The notes beneath the pieces are model-generated. The model did no database searches. It was given only the letters and a program-made list of their open reading frames with translations, and was not told where the DNA came from. The position numbers and the translations under genes were made by a program. A stretch of DNA of 64,000 nucleotides. Source: Siphonodentalium dalli. Lineage: Eukaryota > Mollusca > Scaphopoda > Gadilida > Siphonodentaliidae. The stretch is from positions 131,767,282 through 131,831,281 of the forward strand of contig CP136062.1 of the NCBI GenBank assembly GCA_032622095.1, read 5' to 3'. Shown one piece after another: positions 22,653-34,548 of the stretch (the first letter of the stretch is position 1; the number at the start of each line of letters is the position of its first letter).

Positions 22653-25600
22653 CCGAAATCAGTTCAAATGATGTACAATGTAGTCAGATGATAAACACAG
22701 TTAAATTATCACAGTCACCATACGGAATATTCAGGTCTGAGTCTCTGCCCAGAACATCATGTCACTTCCCTCCCCCAAACATGCAGCAGAACGACCTAGG
22801 TGTGTGATAGCTCTAAACATGGCTCCCCTAGGAAGGAAACGAATGAAATTATCATCCTCCTAGTAAAGGATACACATCCCTTTTTTAATGTTGTATTTTA
22901 AAATGAAGAGCCAAGATAGATAGGAACTCCCCCTACCTAAGTGGTCCTGCCTAAGGCATGTTTAAGGAAAAGAGGACAAATCCAGCATAGACCGAAGTGC
23001 GCAGAGTTGGCAGCATGGTTTCAGGCCCTTGCGATCGGGCATCTGGTGCCATGGGGATGGGATCCACTCGTACGGGGTGGTCCCCTGCCTGCGTCTTAGG
23101 AAAGGTCGGTAATGCTGGTCATTGAGCTTCCTCGAAAGCTTAGCTGGACAGCGCAAACGTATTTGCCTGTTTTATTGTCTATGTGCCAGATAATCAAATT
23201 GATATGGGCAATAGAAGTATGAAGAGCCATGTAAGGCTATTGGCAGTGGTCGTGGGGCACGTGACAATATAAATGCTTTCCATGTAAATATGCTTCATTC
23301 GTGTGTGAAGTCTATTCGCCATATCAACGGTATGAAAGGTCGGGACACATATATATTTGAAAATTCTTTGAGATTCCAGCTAGTCCATGAATACCTTCAA
23401 AACACCTACCATGCCCTTTATGAACAATGCATGCTGTATTGGATGTACAGCATGTTCTTGTACCAAGCTCACATTTGATATGGTTACTTCCCATAAATAA
23501 TGTCTCCCCCCACCTTCCTCGTCTTGGAATACCACTGCTATTATATCGTTTCTTATTCATTGGGGAACGTCATCCAGGCCACGGTCGCCAGTAATACTGC
23601 GAGAAACGTTGCGGCCACATAGGGAATCGAACATTCCACAGCAGCAATTGACAGTGGGCCAGTTAACTGGAGGGGTCAAGTCACCACGATTCTAAATACC
23701 TGTCAGGCTGGAATCATGAATAATTCCATTGCGAATAACACTTGCACAGTCTCATAATTGAATCAAGAAGGGGAAAGTTTTTTGATCCAAAGTATCTTCA
23801 AATATATTTGTAGATAGTGAAACCATGATTAAACACCGTCAGAGTGACGATAAGCTTCTTCCCTTACTTTAGAGAATGCAAACCGGAGAACCCAAGATTT
23901 GTAATTTTGTGTCCCAATTAGAGCCATATCCAGAATCGTAGTAACCCAACCCCCACCGCTTCTTTTCTGTAAACCTGAACAGGAAGGATAGCAATTGTGT
24001 TTGTATTCCGGAAGGAGACACCATATAGTCGAGAAACAACCCAGCAATTTTGAAAGGATGGGTTAATTTTGGATATAATTCACAATAATAACTGAAATCT
24101 GGAATTGAGACAATAGTGAAACTGCCATCACGATTAATTTTAGTCCTAATCCCCACAGATCACCATTATTCTAGGCCATCACGAATATCATGCACCGAGA
24201 GCAAGATAAGCCCATCGTCAGACCGGCTTGCTTAGAATCGCCGCTATTGTTCCTCAGAGCAGAAACAACTAGATAGATATGAAAGCTGAGAGTGAGCATT
24301 AGCTATGATGTCCGGGGGACAATGGCATGTCATGCTTGCAATCATTAAATGCTAGCAGTTCTAAATTCGACAGTGCAGCTGAAGCACTGTACGAGAATCG
24401 AATCATGTACTCAACAGAATTCTGACCCTTGTCAGATATCAATTAATAATGACACTAACGAATCTTAGTACCACGACAGTCGTTATTTTTCTGATATTGA
24501 TAAACTGTAGTCAACTTCAAGCGTCGACAAACACATCTAGATCATATGAGATATGTGTGACAGTATTGAAACATAAAACACAAAGTATTTTGTGAAAGCA
24601 CGTTGTTCTGATGAGTTCTGGTGACTCCAGTAGCGTTCTTTAACATGTACACACCTAGGTGTCGGGGAAAGTCGGCATTTGCATTCGGATTTTATTCAGT
24701 AATCTCGAATGAGACTTTTTAGCCTGACAAACTTGGTATCGGACCGAGTTCTGATTTCTGTCAGAATACCCTGACCAGGGTGCGATCCCCGGTCTGCTAG
24801 CACATGGCTGAGATTGTTACATTGAAGTTGATGCTCCGTTACGAGAATCAAACCATGAACAGAATTATAACACTTGTCAAATATCAATCTCTGTCAATTT
24901 ATTAAAGTAATAATGACACTACTGTTATTCTTAGGTACCTGGTTTTACATTGATAAACCAAGATGTAATCAACTTTAAGTTCAAATGTGACCAACACATT
25001 TGGATCAGTTGTATTGAGCCATAAAACAACAAAGTATTATGTGAAAGAATGTTGTTCATAACATTATGATAGATAGCGTCAGTAGCGATGGAATTATTGC
25101 TAAATAAATGTCCACGCGTAAATAAATTCCTACGAAATTACGAGACTTCCGGTAGCGAATCACGTGGCATATTTTATATCTGACAAATTCTATCATACTT
25201 TATAGCAGTCTGAGTAAACTCATACCTAAATATTCATTACAACATTGAATATAAGGTCTGACGGATAACATCGATATTTCATTTCCAAGTCCTCGGGATT
25301 CCGTAATCTGATTGATTGCGTAAATTATTTTCCGTCCAATGAAACCGTATGGGTTAATAAACAAGTGTCAGTGGGCGGAGCTAGACTCCCATAATGTCAC
25401 CTCTAAATATAGTAACAGAGCGGAATTTCTCCGATCGAAAGCGATGCTTGCAAATACAACAGACAGAAACAATGGCTTCGAAATTATATATTCGGTACGA
25501 TTCGGATTAATTTGAAGGATGTGCTAGACCTGATAGATAGGCCTGCGCATGGTACCAACTTGGCCTCCCATAAATATAAATAGAACTCACTCACGTCCGT

Positions 25601-26344
25601 GTATTTGATTTACTTTATTGTACCATGGTTTGCAAATCAAATTATTTGTCGTAAAAAAGTCATCTGAAAGTTAACACCGAGGAAATGACTTAATTTTATG
25701 CTTTTAAATAGTTCTAAAGCATCATTTTTGATGACGACCTTATTTTTTGCTCTCGGATGCAGCTTTCCGGTTGATGCAGCGAGTTCATCTCCCGAAAAAG
25801 AATAGTCGAACACACGACAAATATTATCTGCTGTAATCTTATGTCGCGACACAGGCCATTACTATTATTGCGAAGCACAACAAATAACACGTGGGGACAC
25901 CTGTCAATCATCGATGTATTTTTTTAAATCCGTGACGTCATTTTGGGGAAGCTCTTCGCTGAATAGAAATGGTTTTGGCTACATAAGCTCCAGACTCTAT
26001 ATTTCAAATATAGAGTCGACGTTCACCCAGACTGACCTTATAGGTGCTATAATAATTACATAGATGTATTGCTCACAATAATCTATGCGCCTCCTAAGGC
26101 CTTGAAATGGCAGCTGATTATGGCGAAATGTCGATTTTCATATTTGATAAATTTTTTTAATTCGCCGCCTGTTCGAAAACACGGACAATTGTATGTTTGA
26201 AGCGAAACGGTCCGTGAATTCGAAACGATAATTCTAAAAACGAAGGCGTAGGCGACCAGTAATTATTGTATCGATAAATTGAATTTGTTGTCTAGTTGTT
26301 AAACGACAAATTCGGAACAATACTCCCTTTAGACTTCCGTTCGG
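22653..26344. other. Non-coding stretch with degenerate duplications
   Basis: No exon supported. A GC-rich piece with a 64-codon - strand frame lies at 22962-23156, compositionally like the segment at 19.7-20.5 kb. Around 24390-24640 and 24830-25060 two degenerate direct copies share 'cttgtcaaatatcaat', 'taataatgacact' and 'aaaacacaaagtatt'. The phrase 'aggccatcacga' occurs at about 24171 and 21230. Confidence 0.4.
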
Positions 26345-26351
26345 TTCCGTA

Positions 26352-26555
26352 GCAGAAAATAAACTGAGGAATTCAGTCGGTTGTGTTGGGACTGCGCATG
26401 CGTGAATAATCCAGGCAGGCTGGTATGGTAGGCATCCATAGACCGTAGGCGACCAAAAAGTTAACCCATTTCCTACTATGGTTTACAAAAGCAGGACATA
26501 TATCCATATAGTTCAGTGTGAAAGGCTTCCTTTAGCGGAAAAATTAAGTGGGCCT
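26352..26555 (-). repeat. Inverted copy of the 18.7-19.4 kb element end
   Basis: Read on the - strand, this begins AGGCCCACTTAATTTTTCCG next to TTAA (26556-26559) and continues through 'gaactatatggatatatgtc' and 'actgaattcctcagtttatt', as at 19225-19385 on the + strand. Confidence 0.7.
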
Positions 26556-26690
26556 TTAACCGTTTCTATACTAAAGTATCATTGATGAGTAGTTATCCCA
26601 TAGTGAATGTTCAGATAATAAGTTCAACAAACGAACTTATTATCTAAACATTCCCTTTAATAAATAGGGCACCTTCTGCACATTTATATA
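26556..26690. repeat. Small hairpin repeat, copy 1
   Basis: Contains complementary arms 'atgttcagataataagttca' and 'aacttattatctaaacattc'. The same structure occurs at 27197-27335 and 58741-58875. The left side is TTAACCGTTTCTATAC, a diverged form of TTAACCCTTTCTTTAC in the other copies. Confidence 0.65.
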
Positions 26691-27078
26691 TCTGTCGTCT
26701 GCTTTTATTACCTTAACATCCCTCCAAATCAATAAAAGACATTCCAATGAACACTTTTTAACTGACTGGGAGAATCCATTTAGTATATATAGAAAGGGTT
26801 AAAATGGTTTAGTTTCCACAACAAAAAGCCCATGATATTCCCACAGAATACAACGTAATCAATCAATACTTAGCACCATAGGCTATCCACAGCAGGGAAT
26901 CTTACATTCAGAAGGTCCCAATTCAGGCATGGTGGTGGTTACATGATTCAATATTCCAATGTATGTTCAGTCGTCTTCCCTGTATGCATTCTGACTGATA
27001 CCATGGTAAACTGAAGCTTGGAATTTCACCAGACCTGAATTTGTTCGGAGTCATCTGGAGTATGTTTTGGACGAGAGC

Positions 27079-27169
27079 TCACTTCAGAAGGAACTTCTCC
27101 ACCGCATCGTTAAATTCTTTGGCGTAGCGAAGATGAATATTGTGTTTTCCCTCTGGGAATAAATGGAAC
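27079..27169 (-). CDS. BPHL: BPHL-like hydrolase, last exon (catalytic His)
   Basis: This exon follows a clear acceptor (gatcttttcag on the - strand) and ends in TGA at 27081-27079. It encodes the C-terminal 30 residues. The segment LFPEGKHNIHLRYA carries the His expected to complete the Ser-Asp-His triad of this alpha/beta hydrolase family. Its phase (one base completing a codon) matches the donor at 50021/50020. The joined exons give about 274 residues, near the family's usual 290. The intron before it is 22,851 bp, of which 19.3 kb is a Polinton, so correct splicing across the insertion decides whether the enzyme is complete. Confidence 0.85.
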
Positions 27170-27196
27170 CTGAAAAGATTTACATGATGCATTTAA

Positions 27197-27335
27197 CCCT
27201 TTCTTTACTAAATACTCATCAATGACGAGTATTTCCCTTAGGAAATGTTCAGATAATAAGTTCATCAAATGCCCATAGGCTGTTTTGTTGAACTTATCAT
27301 CTGAACATTTCCAATTAATGAAAGGAATCCTTCTG
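27197..27335. repeat. Small hairpin repeat, copy 2
   Basis: It starts CCCTTTCTTTACTAAATACT after TTAA (27193-27196) and contains arms 'atgttcagataataagttca' and 'tgaacttatcatctgaacat'. It lies only 27 bp upstream (on the gene's strand) of the acceptor of the last BPHL exon. The right limit is approximate. Confidence 0.65.
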
Positions 27336-27789
27336 GTACTATAATTTAGCTTGACTGGTCTGCTCATATTTCCTGTCTTTCCCTCTAGATGAATTTTAGA
27401 CAATTCCAATGTATAATTTTTATAATATTAATTTAGTTATGAATGGGTTATATTGCAATGCATGCTTGAACAACTATAAGCACGTACCTGAAAAATAAGT
27501 GCAACTAAAACCATGGCATATGCCCATGACTCTCAGTTTACAAAGTGGGCAATATTAAATTTTTGTGTGGATGGATAATGTTGCTATTTTCCAATCAATT
27601 CCAACTCTTGGTGCTTGAGTAACAATGAAGCAAAATGTGAAGCAAAGTTAGAGAATCTTGCTATTTACAACAAGGCACTCTGACAAAAAGACATGGACAA
27701 AACCTGTCAGTATCTTTCCATCGATCCTAGTCTATCAGCATTCCAAATAACATTCTAGTCTGACCATTGCTACTGTGGTTACATTGCAA

Positions 27790-29450
27790 AATGTCTGTAC
27801 ATAGTGAAAACTCAATATAATTCTAAGTTCAACAAGGGCCGCAACTCTGCTAATAATGAATGGACCAACCCCATTGTAACTGGGTATCCTTTCTCCCTAA
27901 ACTGGGCTATCGACATATCAAGGCACAACCAAATCTGATGATCAATGCCCGAGTTATAAGCTGAAATATTCATACAGCCACAAAATTCACAAACTTTCAA
28001 GTCAAACAAGGGCCGTAACTCTGGTAAAAATGAATGGAAGAAAACCGTAATATGTTGATATCCTTTCACACAAGCTGTGCTAACACCATGCCAAAGCACA
28101 ACCGAATCCGATAATCCATGCCCAAGTTGCAAACTGATATGTCCTTTCGGAATAAAAATTCACAAATTTACAAGTCAAATAAGGACCAAAATAATAAAGT
28201 GCTAATGACACTGCAGCTCAACTTGGGGAGGGCATAATGTGACGCATTACAGTCAATGGAGCGATAAGGAATGCAGCAAATTTAAATATTTACCAGTAAG
28301 TAATATCATAGGTCAACCCAAAAAGCCAAATGAAGTTTGGGGTCAATTGGATGAAACATGTTGGCTGTAGGGCATGCTGAAATTTAGTCATGTAATGCAA
28401 AGAGTAAAATCCAAGATGGCTGCGGGTGGCCATGTATTTTATTTGAAATTCGTTAAAATTTGAAATCTCCCATCTAGAAGTGCTCTTAAACATACCTTTA
28501 AATTTTCAAAACATTAACTCAATAAATGCAGACTGCATAGTGTGCCAATGGATTCAAATTAGAAATCCAAGATGGCTGCAGGCAGCCATGTCTTTTTTTT
28601 TTTTTTTTTACAAATTTTGGAAAATATAGATGGCTCCAATCTAGAGGACACCCCGAAGATCCCTATAAAGTTTGGTGACAATTGGATGAGGGATTCAGCC
28701 TGTAGGGTGTGCCGAAGGTTTAGTCAGGCAAAGTGTAAAATCCAAAATGGCCGCTGGCAGCCATGAATTTTGAAATAAAATATCGATGGCTTCCAACTAG
28801 AATTCACCATGAATATCCATATAAAGTTTGGTGATGATCGGATGAGGGATGTGGTTTGTAGGGTGTGCCAAAATATTTAGTCATGCAAAGAGTAAAATCC
28901 ATGATGGCTGCCAGTGGCCATGTTTTTCACCAAAAATTTATCAAATTTGATGGCTCCCATCTAGAGGTGATCCTAAACATGCCTGCAAATGTTCAAAACA
29001 ATTCTCCAATAAATGCGGTCTGCGCCAATGGATTCAAATTTGAAATCCAAGATAGCTGCTAGCGGCCATGTTTTTTAAAGAATTTCGGAAAATCTAGAGG
29101 TCACCCGAAGATCCATATGAAGTTTGGTGATGATCGGATAAGGGATGCGGCATGTAGGGTCAGCCAAAGGAAACTGTTAATGGACGGAAGCATGGCTGAC
29201 AGACACCAACCCTCAGCATTAGCTCAAACTTTACAAAGTATAGTTGAGCTAAAAATTGATGGCTCCTATCTGGAGGTCACCCTGAAGATCCATATGAAGT
29301 TTTGTGATGATAGGATGACAGATGTGACCTGTAGGGTGTGCTAAAGGAAATTGTTGTTGGACCCACTGACGAATGCACATGATGGACAGACTCCAACATG
29401 GCAATAGCTCAAACTTGACAAGTTGAGCTGAAAATTAATGGACTAAACCC
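27790..29450. repeat. Degenerate tandem repeat array in the last BPHL intron
   Basis: The left part has two copies of a unit with 'aagggccg(c/t)aactctg' at about 27830 and 28010. From about 28190 the phrase 'aatccaagatggctgc' or close variants occurs near 28408, 28563, 28737, 28894 and 29042, spaced 148-174 bp apart and usually followed by 'ggccatg' or 'agccatg'. 'aagtttggtgatgatcggat' recurs between them. A related array lies at 59.64-61.5 kb. Open frames across it result from the repeats. Confidence 0.75.
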
Positions 29451-30169
29451 ATAATATTTGGGTACCCTTTCCTCCAAGCTGTGCTATCTCCATGCCAAAG
29501 GGCAACAAAATCCAATGATTAACACCTGAGTTACAAGGTGATATGTTTGACTGAACAGAGCCCTTGACTATATACCCTGAACCAGCTTTGAGGGTCGAGG
29601 GGGGGGGGGGGGCATAATAATAAGACGGTGCTAACCAACTAACAGGTGAAGTATATATATTTCCAATAAAATTTCTCTGTATCATATTATTATAAAGAAT
29701 TTACTATGTAGGTTCATGTTCGATACTGATGTTCAGGTTGCATCAGGTTACACATGTTTCATACTAATTTCTCACAAAATTAAACACTATCGATGATGCA
29801 TATGAAAAGTACAATATTCACAATAATATACATAGTCGGTACAGCCCTTGATGTTGGCATTTTAGCTCACTGCATGTGGGAACTATCAATATTCAAGTAA
29901 CTAACTTGTATAATACGCAGGTGGTTACAAGAATTTACATGCATGGAATTTGTGTGGAATTGTTTTTCCCCCAGAAATGGATTAAATATAAGGACATTAA
30001 AATACAATATCTGTTCTCAGGCAATTATATCTCAATTTTGAGATGAGGGAGGGATGCAATTTATATTGATTTGTATTTCAAAATCTGGAAAATATAATCC
30101 ATTGACAAACAACAAATTCATTTTCAAATCCAAATATTTCTATCAAAAATAGCTAATAAAATGTGTGAC
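29451..30169. other. Intronic non-coding stretch with 14-G run
   Basis: Part of the last BPHL intron, left of the Polinton. A run of 14 G lies at 29599-29612. No exon or structured repeat beyond that. Confidence 0.45.
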
Positions 30170-30175
30170 AAGGCT

Positions 30176-30877
30176 AGTAGTATTAAGTAGAGGGAATATT
30201 GATATATATATAACTGAGCCTTAGGGTGTGGTCGTCATTGAGAATCCCCACCCCCATGGGATTTCATAAATACTACTTATCGAATGTTAAACGATACAAT
30301 ACCGACTAATTTATATAGGTGTAGTCATCGTCTGATAATCCCCACCCCCACGGGATTTCGTAAATAGTATTTAACGAATGTAAACGTTACAATAACGACT
30401 AATTTATATAAGTGTATCAAAAATGAGCTGTTTTACAAGGCAGATCTTATAGTCATACTGAATAGTAACTACTTTAAAAGCACATCCAAGCTACAATACG
30501 ACCTATTTTATGTTAGGTAATGATGTATGTTTATTAGGCAGATGGTACAGTAAGCAAACTATTTCTAGGCAGATGATATAGTCAGGCTAACTAGTAACTA
30601 TTTGAAGGATTAGTACGCACGATTGAATACATGTATTGTTATGTAATATAGTTATGTAAAATAATAGTCCTAGATGAGATGAATTATTCGCTAGTGAATA
30701 ACCTCGTGCATGTAAAAACCACAAGGCTAAAACACATGGAATATTTGTTAGTGTCGGAACTTTTTCTTCTTTATTGTAGATTTGTAGGTAACACTATTCG
30801 ATCTCATAAAACTCGATATTACAGAGTCTCGTAGAAAACGAAATGTGGAACCCTTCACACTTTAGTTCCTTTAATGA
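30176..30877. repeat. Polinton left terminal inverted repeat
   Basis: It pairs with 48768-49475. Differences are scattered substitutions and a few small indels, for example around 30640-30670. Near the outer end two tandem 92-bp units start at 30231 and 30323, each with 'atccccacccccacgggatt' (or catggg) and 'cgactaatttatata'. Confidence 0.92.
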
Positions 30878-30982
30878 ATATTAATAATATATATCATAAA
30901 CAAACACAATTATATCAATATTTTGATCAATATATATTAAATACAAAATATCATAAAACAAACATAATCAAATCAATCATTT

Positions 30983-31225
30983 TTAAGATATGGACAGTCT
31001 TAAATGATCTCCGTTACATTCATAACATCTAACACGTTTCTGTTTAAATTTATCAGCTGAATTTAGTTTAGATATCCTATACAAAATTTTAGCATTTTTA
31101 TCAGCTAATATTGAAATTTGTTGTCCTATCTCTTCTATATCAGCCAAATTATCTAAAAGTTTTCTTTTTAAACTCCCTCTGTTCTTTCCTTTCTGAGAAA
31201 CTTCGAAGTCACTGTCAGAAGACAT
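30983..31225 (-). CDS. Small Polinton protein, zinc-knuckle-like end
   Basis: An 80-residue frame starts at ATG 31225. It is Ser/Asp/Lys-rich at the start, has a likely helical middle (residues about 25-55) and ends with a basic stretch followed by CYECNGDH, which resembles half of a zinc knuckle (C-x2-C with a later His). It is the first gene inside the left inverted repeat and follows the protease on the same strand. I do not recognise its function; nucleic-acid binding is a guess from charge. Confidence 0.55.
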   Translation of the reverse strand: MSSDSDFEVSQKGKNRGSLKRKLLDNLADIEEIGQQISILADKNAKILYRISKLNSADKFKQKRVRCYECNGDHLRLSIS

Positions 31226-31278
31226 TTTGATTTAAAAAATATTATAAAAAAGCATTTCATTTATAGAAGAAAAAAAAA

Positions 31279-31731
31279 CTAAATATCGAACAACACGGGT
31301 AGATGTTGTTTACACCAATTATAAACGTAAGTATCATTATGAAAACCGGGTTTATTTAAAACGTATAGACAATCCAATCCTCTACAAGTATGATACAAAT
31401 AATATAATACGAAATAACCACACAAAAAAGAAGATATATGTTGAATATAATTTGTACTATAATACAATCTACCATATTTAGCTAACATAATTTTCAACTG
31501 CTCAGATGGAGGTAATCCGATAGGATCAAAATATATTATAAAATTATCATCCCGTTTCCATATACATATCCAATGTTCACCATCTAACCAAGATGGGTCA
31601 GTATTACAAATTAAACCTCTGTTCGGCTTAATAGTATCAGGTAATTCGTCCAAAGCATAAACGCCTAATATCATAGAATTCAAAACTGAGTCTGATTTTA
31701 ATGCATCAGATATATCTAAGTTGCTCAACAT
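31279..31731 (-). CDS. PRO: Adenain/Ulp1-like cysteine protease of the Polinton
   Basis: A 150-residue protein from ATG 31731 (the frame is open a little upstream, but that part overlaps the end of the capsid gene). Visible catalytic pattern in order: His53 in GEHW, Asp69 in FDPIG, Gln97 and Cys104 in SFLCGYF, the arrangement of the adenovirus maturation protease and Ulp1 peptidases. By family knowledge it cleaves capsid and core precursors during virion maturation. It begins 4 bp after the capsid stop codon, suggesting one late transcription unit. The frame is intact. Confidence 0.88.
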   Translation of the reverse strand: MLSNLDISDALKSDSVLNSMILGVYALDELPDTIKPNRGLICNTDPSWLDGEHWICIWKRDDNFIIYFDPIGLPPSEQLKIMLAKYGRLYYSTNYIQHISSFLCGYFVLYYLYHTCRGLDCLYVLNKPGFHNDTYVYNWCKQHLPVLFDI

Positions 31732-31735
31732 AATG

Positions 31736-33043
31736 TTAAAATATTCCACCTGTGTAAACGCTACGTTCCCCGCTAATTTCTATAGAACTATCATATTCGG
31801 CATATACTATTACATTTACTGTATCTGGTAAAGCTGTTGAAAATTTGGCGCTTAACCGTGCACTACCTCGCTGTTTTGGGTGCCAAACTAAACTATCTGC
31901 ATTATGATCGGCAGTTAAATCAAAACCGAAAGTTGTAAAACCATTGGCATAATCAAAAAAACTAACTCTGAAAGATTGCTCGCAATATAATTTATTTATA
32001 GAATTCAAAAATGTGTAATATGAACCTACATATAAATCATCATCGAAAGTTTGTTCGTATTAATGTCCATTCACGGTTTTACCATTAACAGACAATTCCA
32101 TTTCGTAGCAATCATAATGTTTAAAATTAAAAGGAGAAGATGTTATAGTACCATTAAATGCTGTATTATCTACTAAAAATATTAACACTCTCTTTGGAAG
32201 AAATGGATCACCCAAAAACAAATCGTCTTTAATCAAGCTTAAAGTCCTAGGTGCTACGCTAAATGTTTTTAACGAAACTCTATCCAAAGGATATTGAGCA
32301 TTGGTTCCACTTAATAACTTTTTGCTTATTTCATTTGAAGTGACATCACTTAACTCTACGGTTCGTACAAACAATTTAGTATCTGACAGCTCAATCTTAT
32401 AATCACCAGCACTACCTTGTAAACAAAAAGTAGGCTTTCATCTATGCAGTCTAAGTTTTATGGGTACGTTTGGAATTAACAATTTTGGTTGATTAAACAT
32501 GTCCAAATGTAGTTTACCGCATAATTGAATTTTTTTTGCATTATTACCGTCTTTAATTATTCCAAGTAACTGCCTACCTCTGGGAATGTCTCCCGGAACA
32601 TTATCCAAAGTCCCACCTTTCTGAGGTATAAATAAAGTTGTTCTATCTAATTGATTTTCTCTTGTAGAACTTAAGAAAGTTTCTATGTAAGATCTATAAG
32701 CATAATATCGACCAATTCCACATTCTACACCGTTTAATAATAAATCAGCTCTCTCGAATAAAGAATGCAGAAAATTATTTACTGGAAAAGCGTGCTGGTC
32801 ACCTGCAAATGCTGTATCGTCAGTTTTCGATATTTTAACGTCGGTTTGCAAATAACTTTCCGAAAGATCAACATAATGTGCAGATGGGGACTCTAAAAAG
32901 AACTCTAGTACGTTACTATTTGAATAATTTGAATTCGATGGATGTTTCTCTGTAAATGAACCGTCTGTTATAGTTACCACAGTAGGTGGAATTTCAAAAA
33001 CATCCACCTCACTCTTAGAAACTGGACAGCTGTTGGGATTCAT
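31736..33043 (-). pseudogene. MCP: Polinton major capsid protein, broken by two in-frame stops
   Basis: One frame runs from ATG 33043 to TAA at 31738-31736, about 435 codons, interrupted by TGA at 32440-32438 and TAA at 32062-32060 with no change of frame. The three pieces (201, about 125 and 107 codons) read as one jelly-roll-type capsid protein: an N-terminal part with many short strands and the C-terminal 'FTTFGFDLTAD' segment typical of Polinton capsids. By family knowledge it forms the trimeric double-jelly-roll capsomer. The start directly follows the stop of the core-like gene (TAA then ATG). Either the gene has decayed or both stops are sequence errors. I see no recoding signal. Confidence 0.82.
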
Positions 33044-33046
33044 TTA

Positions 33047-33409
33047 TTCAAAAATATCACGTTTTGTTTTTCGTCTCTTCCTACGTCTTTTTGAAGGAAT
33101 ATCCGAATATTCTTGTAATTTACGTCTTTTTGATGGAATATCCTAATTATATTGTAATTTACGTTTAGGCCGTAAAAGATCTAAAGCTGCTTCTTTACCC
33201 CGATTTCGAATAGATTCTGATAAATTTTGCCCACTCAATATATCGCTACCAACATTAGTGGCTGTTTCTAAACCTTTTGTTAAAAGAGATTTTCCCAGAT
33301 TTTTTGCAATTGGCGCAATTGATCTGGCTAATTTGCCAAAAATAGAACCAAGTCCGTAACCTCTCTGATACCTATCTCCTATAAAAATAGGAATAGGACT
33401 ATTCGCCAT
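33047..33409 (-). pseudogene. Small core / membrane-active protein (adenovirus pVI/pX-like), stop-interrupted
   Basis: It starts at ATG 33409 with 88 codons to TAG (33145-33143). The same frame continues 32 codons to TAA at 33046-33044, just before the capsid ATG. Residues about 18-45 form a Gly-rich amphipathic stretch (GYGLGSIFGKLARSIAPIAK). The tail has tandem basic repeats around DIPSKRR. In the repeat after the TAG the equivalent codon is a Ser codon, so the stop looks like a single substitution. Position next to the capsid gene and composition fit a virion maturation or DNA-condensing protein cleaved by the protease. This assignment is by analogy only. Confidence 0.6.
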
Positions 33410-33462
33410 AACTTTAAATAATGAAACATCTATTTATATACATATATATTTAATATCAATCC

Positions 33463-34548
33463 TTATCCAATCAAAATGCGTTTAAATAATAAAACTAGAA
33501 CAGTTTTACCATAATCCGTCCAAGGAGGTGGCAAACCTGTAGAATCACGAATATATATCGAAATAGTGTCAAAATTCTTATGATGTATAGGAAAAAATTG
33601 CAAATTTGCGAATTCATAATATGTTGTTGATACAATATCATCAGAATGTGGGCATATTACTTTCAATAATTGTGAATTAGAATCGCCTACTATACTATGT
33701 GTACATATATCTGAATAAATATAAAGAGCGTCTATATTATCCAATTGATTAGTTACAATTAAAAAACAGTCTTTGGATTTTCCACCGGTATCTTTTAATT
33801 TTAATTGATAATTTCACGCAAATTAAGAAGATATCCCAATTCAGAAGTCCTTGTAATTTGCAAATCCATCGCCAACGAATAACGAGACATGCTTGTATGG
33901 TTTGCCATTCTTGTGAAACAAAGGTAGTTCACGTTTCGACGTTTTCTCACCTTAATGTCAATCACTACATCCCCGATTAAATCCTCAAATATGGTTTGTG
34001 ACTCTTTCGCATCGATTGAATGCAAACCTGGATCTATTAATTTATATTTTGTTTTTTTCTAATTCTGACATAAATTCAGATTCTTTGTAAAAATGCAAAA
34101 TTAATTTTCGTTGAACTAATTGCATCCTTTCTATCAAATCTTCGAACGAACATTTGTCATCAAAAATAACACCATATTCAATCTTTGTAAATACACTTTT
34201 CCTCCATCTAATCGGACCTTTAACCCGAAGTTTCCTAGCAATAATACCATAATTGGGATCTCTAACAAGTGGTAAATCAGTTTCTGGCGTCAAGAAATTC
34301 ATATCCACCACTATTCCATAAACAAATGCATAAGATTGATCATCTGTGGAAAAGGTAAAATTTCTTTGTTCCAGGAGCGGGCTTTTAAATCTGGTTGGAA
34401 TAATGGCTGATGATAAACCTACATACCAATCGTCCTCCTGTAACCGAATCTCACTAGGCAAACTCACAGTATATTCGGATAGTGAATTTCTGAACAAATC
34501 ACCAAAAACGTTAGACGGCAAAGTGATCGAGAAGAGGCCCGTTTCCAT
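33463..34548 (-). pseudogene. Polinton minor capsid (penton-like) protein, two frameshifts
   Basis: ATG 34548 opens 168 codons ending near 34042. A second frame covers about 34030-33801 and a third about 33795-33463. The first shift lies in a run of seven A and is corrected by one base fewer. The second, near 33800, is of the opposite type. The last piece (DNIDALYIYSDI...IRDSTGLPPPW) has the conserved C-terminal pattern of the single-jelly-roll minor capsid protein of Polintons. By family knowledge it forms the fivefold vertices. Total length about 360 codons. Two breaks make a functional product unlikely unless they are assembly errors. Confidence 0.7.

Noticed and set aside
24740-24800. tRNA-like B-box (gggtgcgatcccc)
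   Set aside because: No matching A box, acceptor stem or anticodon arm could be folded. At most an old tRNA-derived SINE fragment.
27810-28132. 106-codon - strand frame starting MQLGHGLSD
   Set aside because: It covers two copies of the 'gggccgtaactctg' repeat and its wording is internally repeated for that reason.
28572-29344. Three + strand frames of 64-75 codons with shared wording
   Set aside because: They are translations of the degenerate tandem repeat, not a protein family.
34022-34060. Programmed -1 frameshift at A AAA AAC in the minor capsid gene (and the same heptamer in PolB)
   Set aside because: A -1 slip leads to a stop within a few codons at the first site. The downstream coding frame is +1, so the classical slippery mechanism does not fit.
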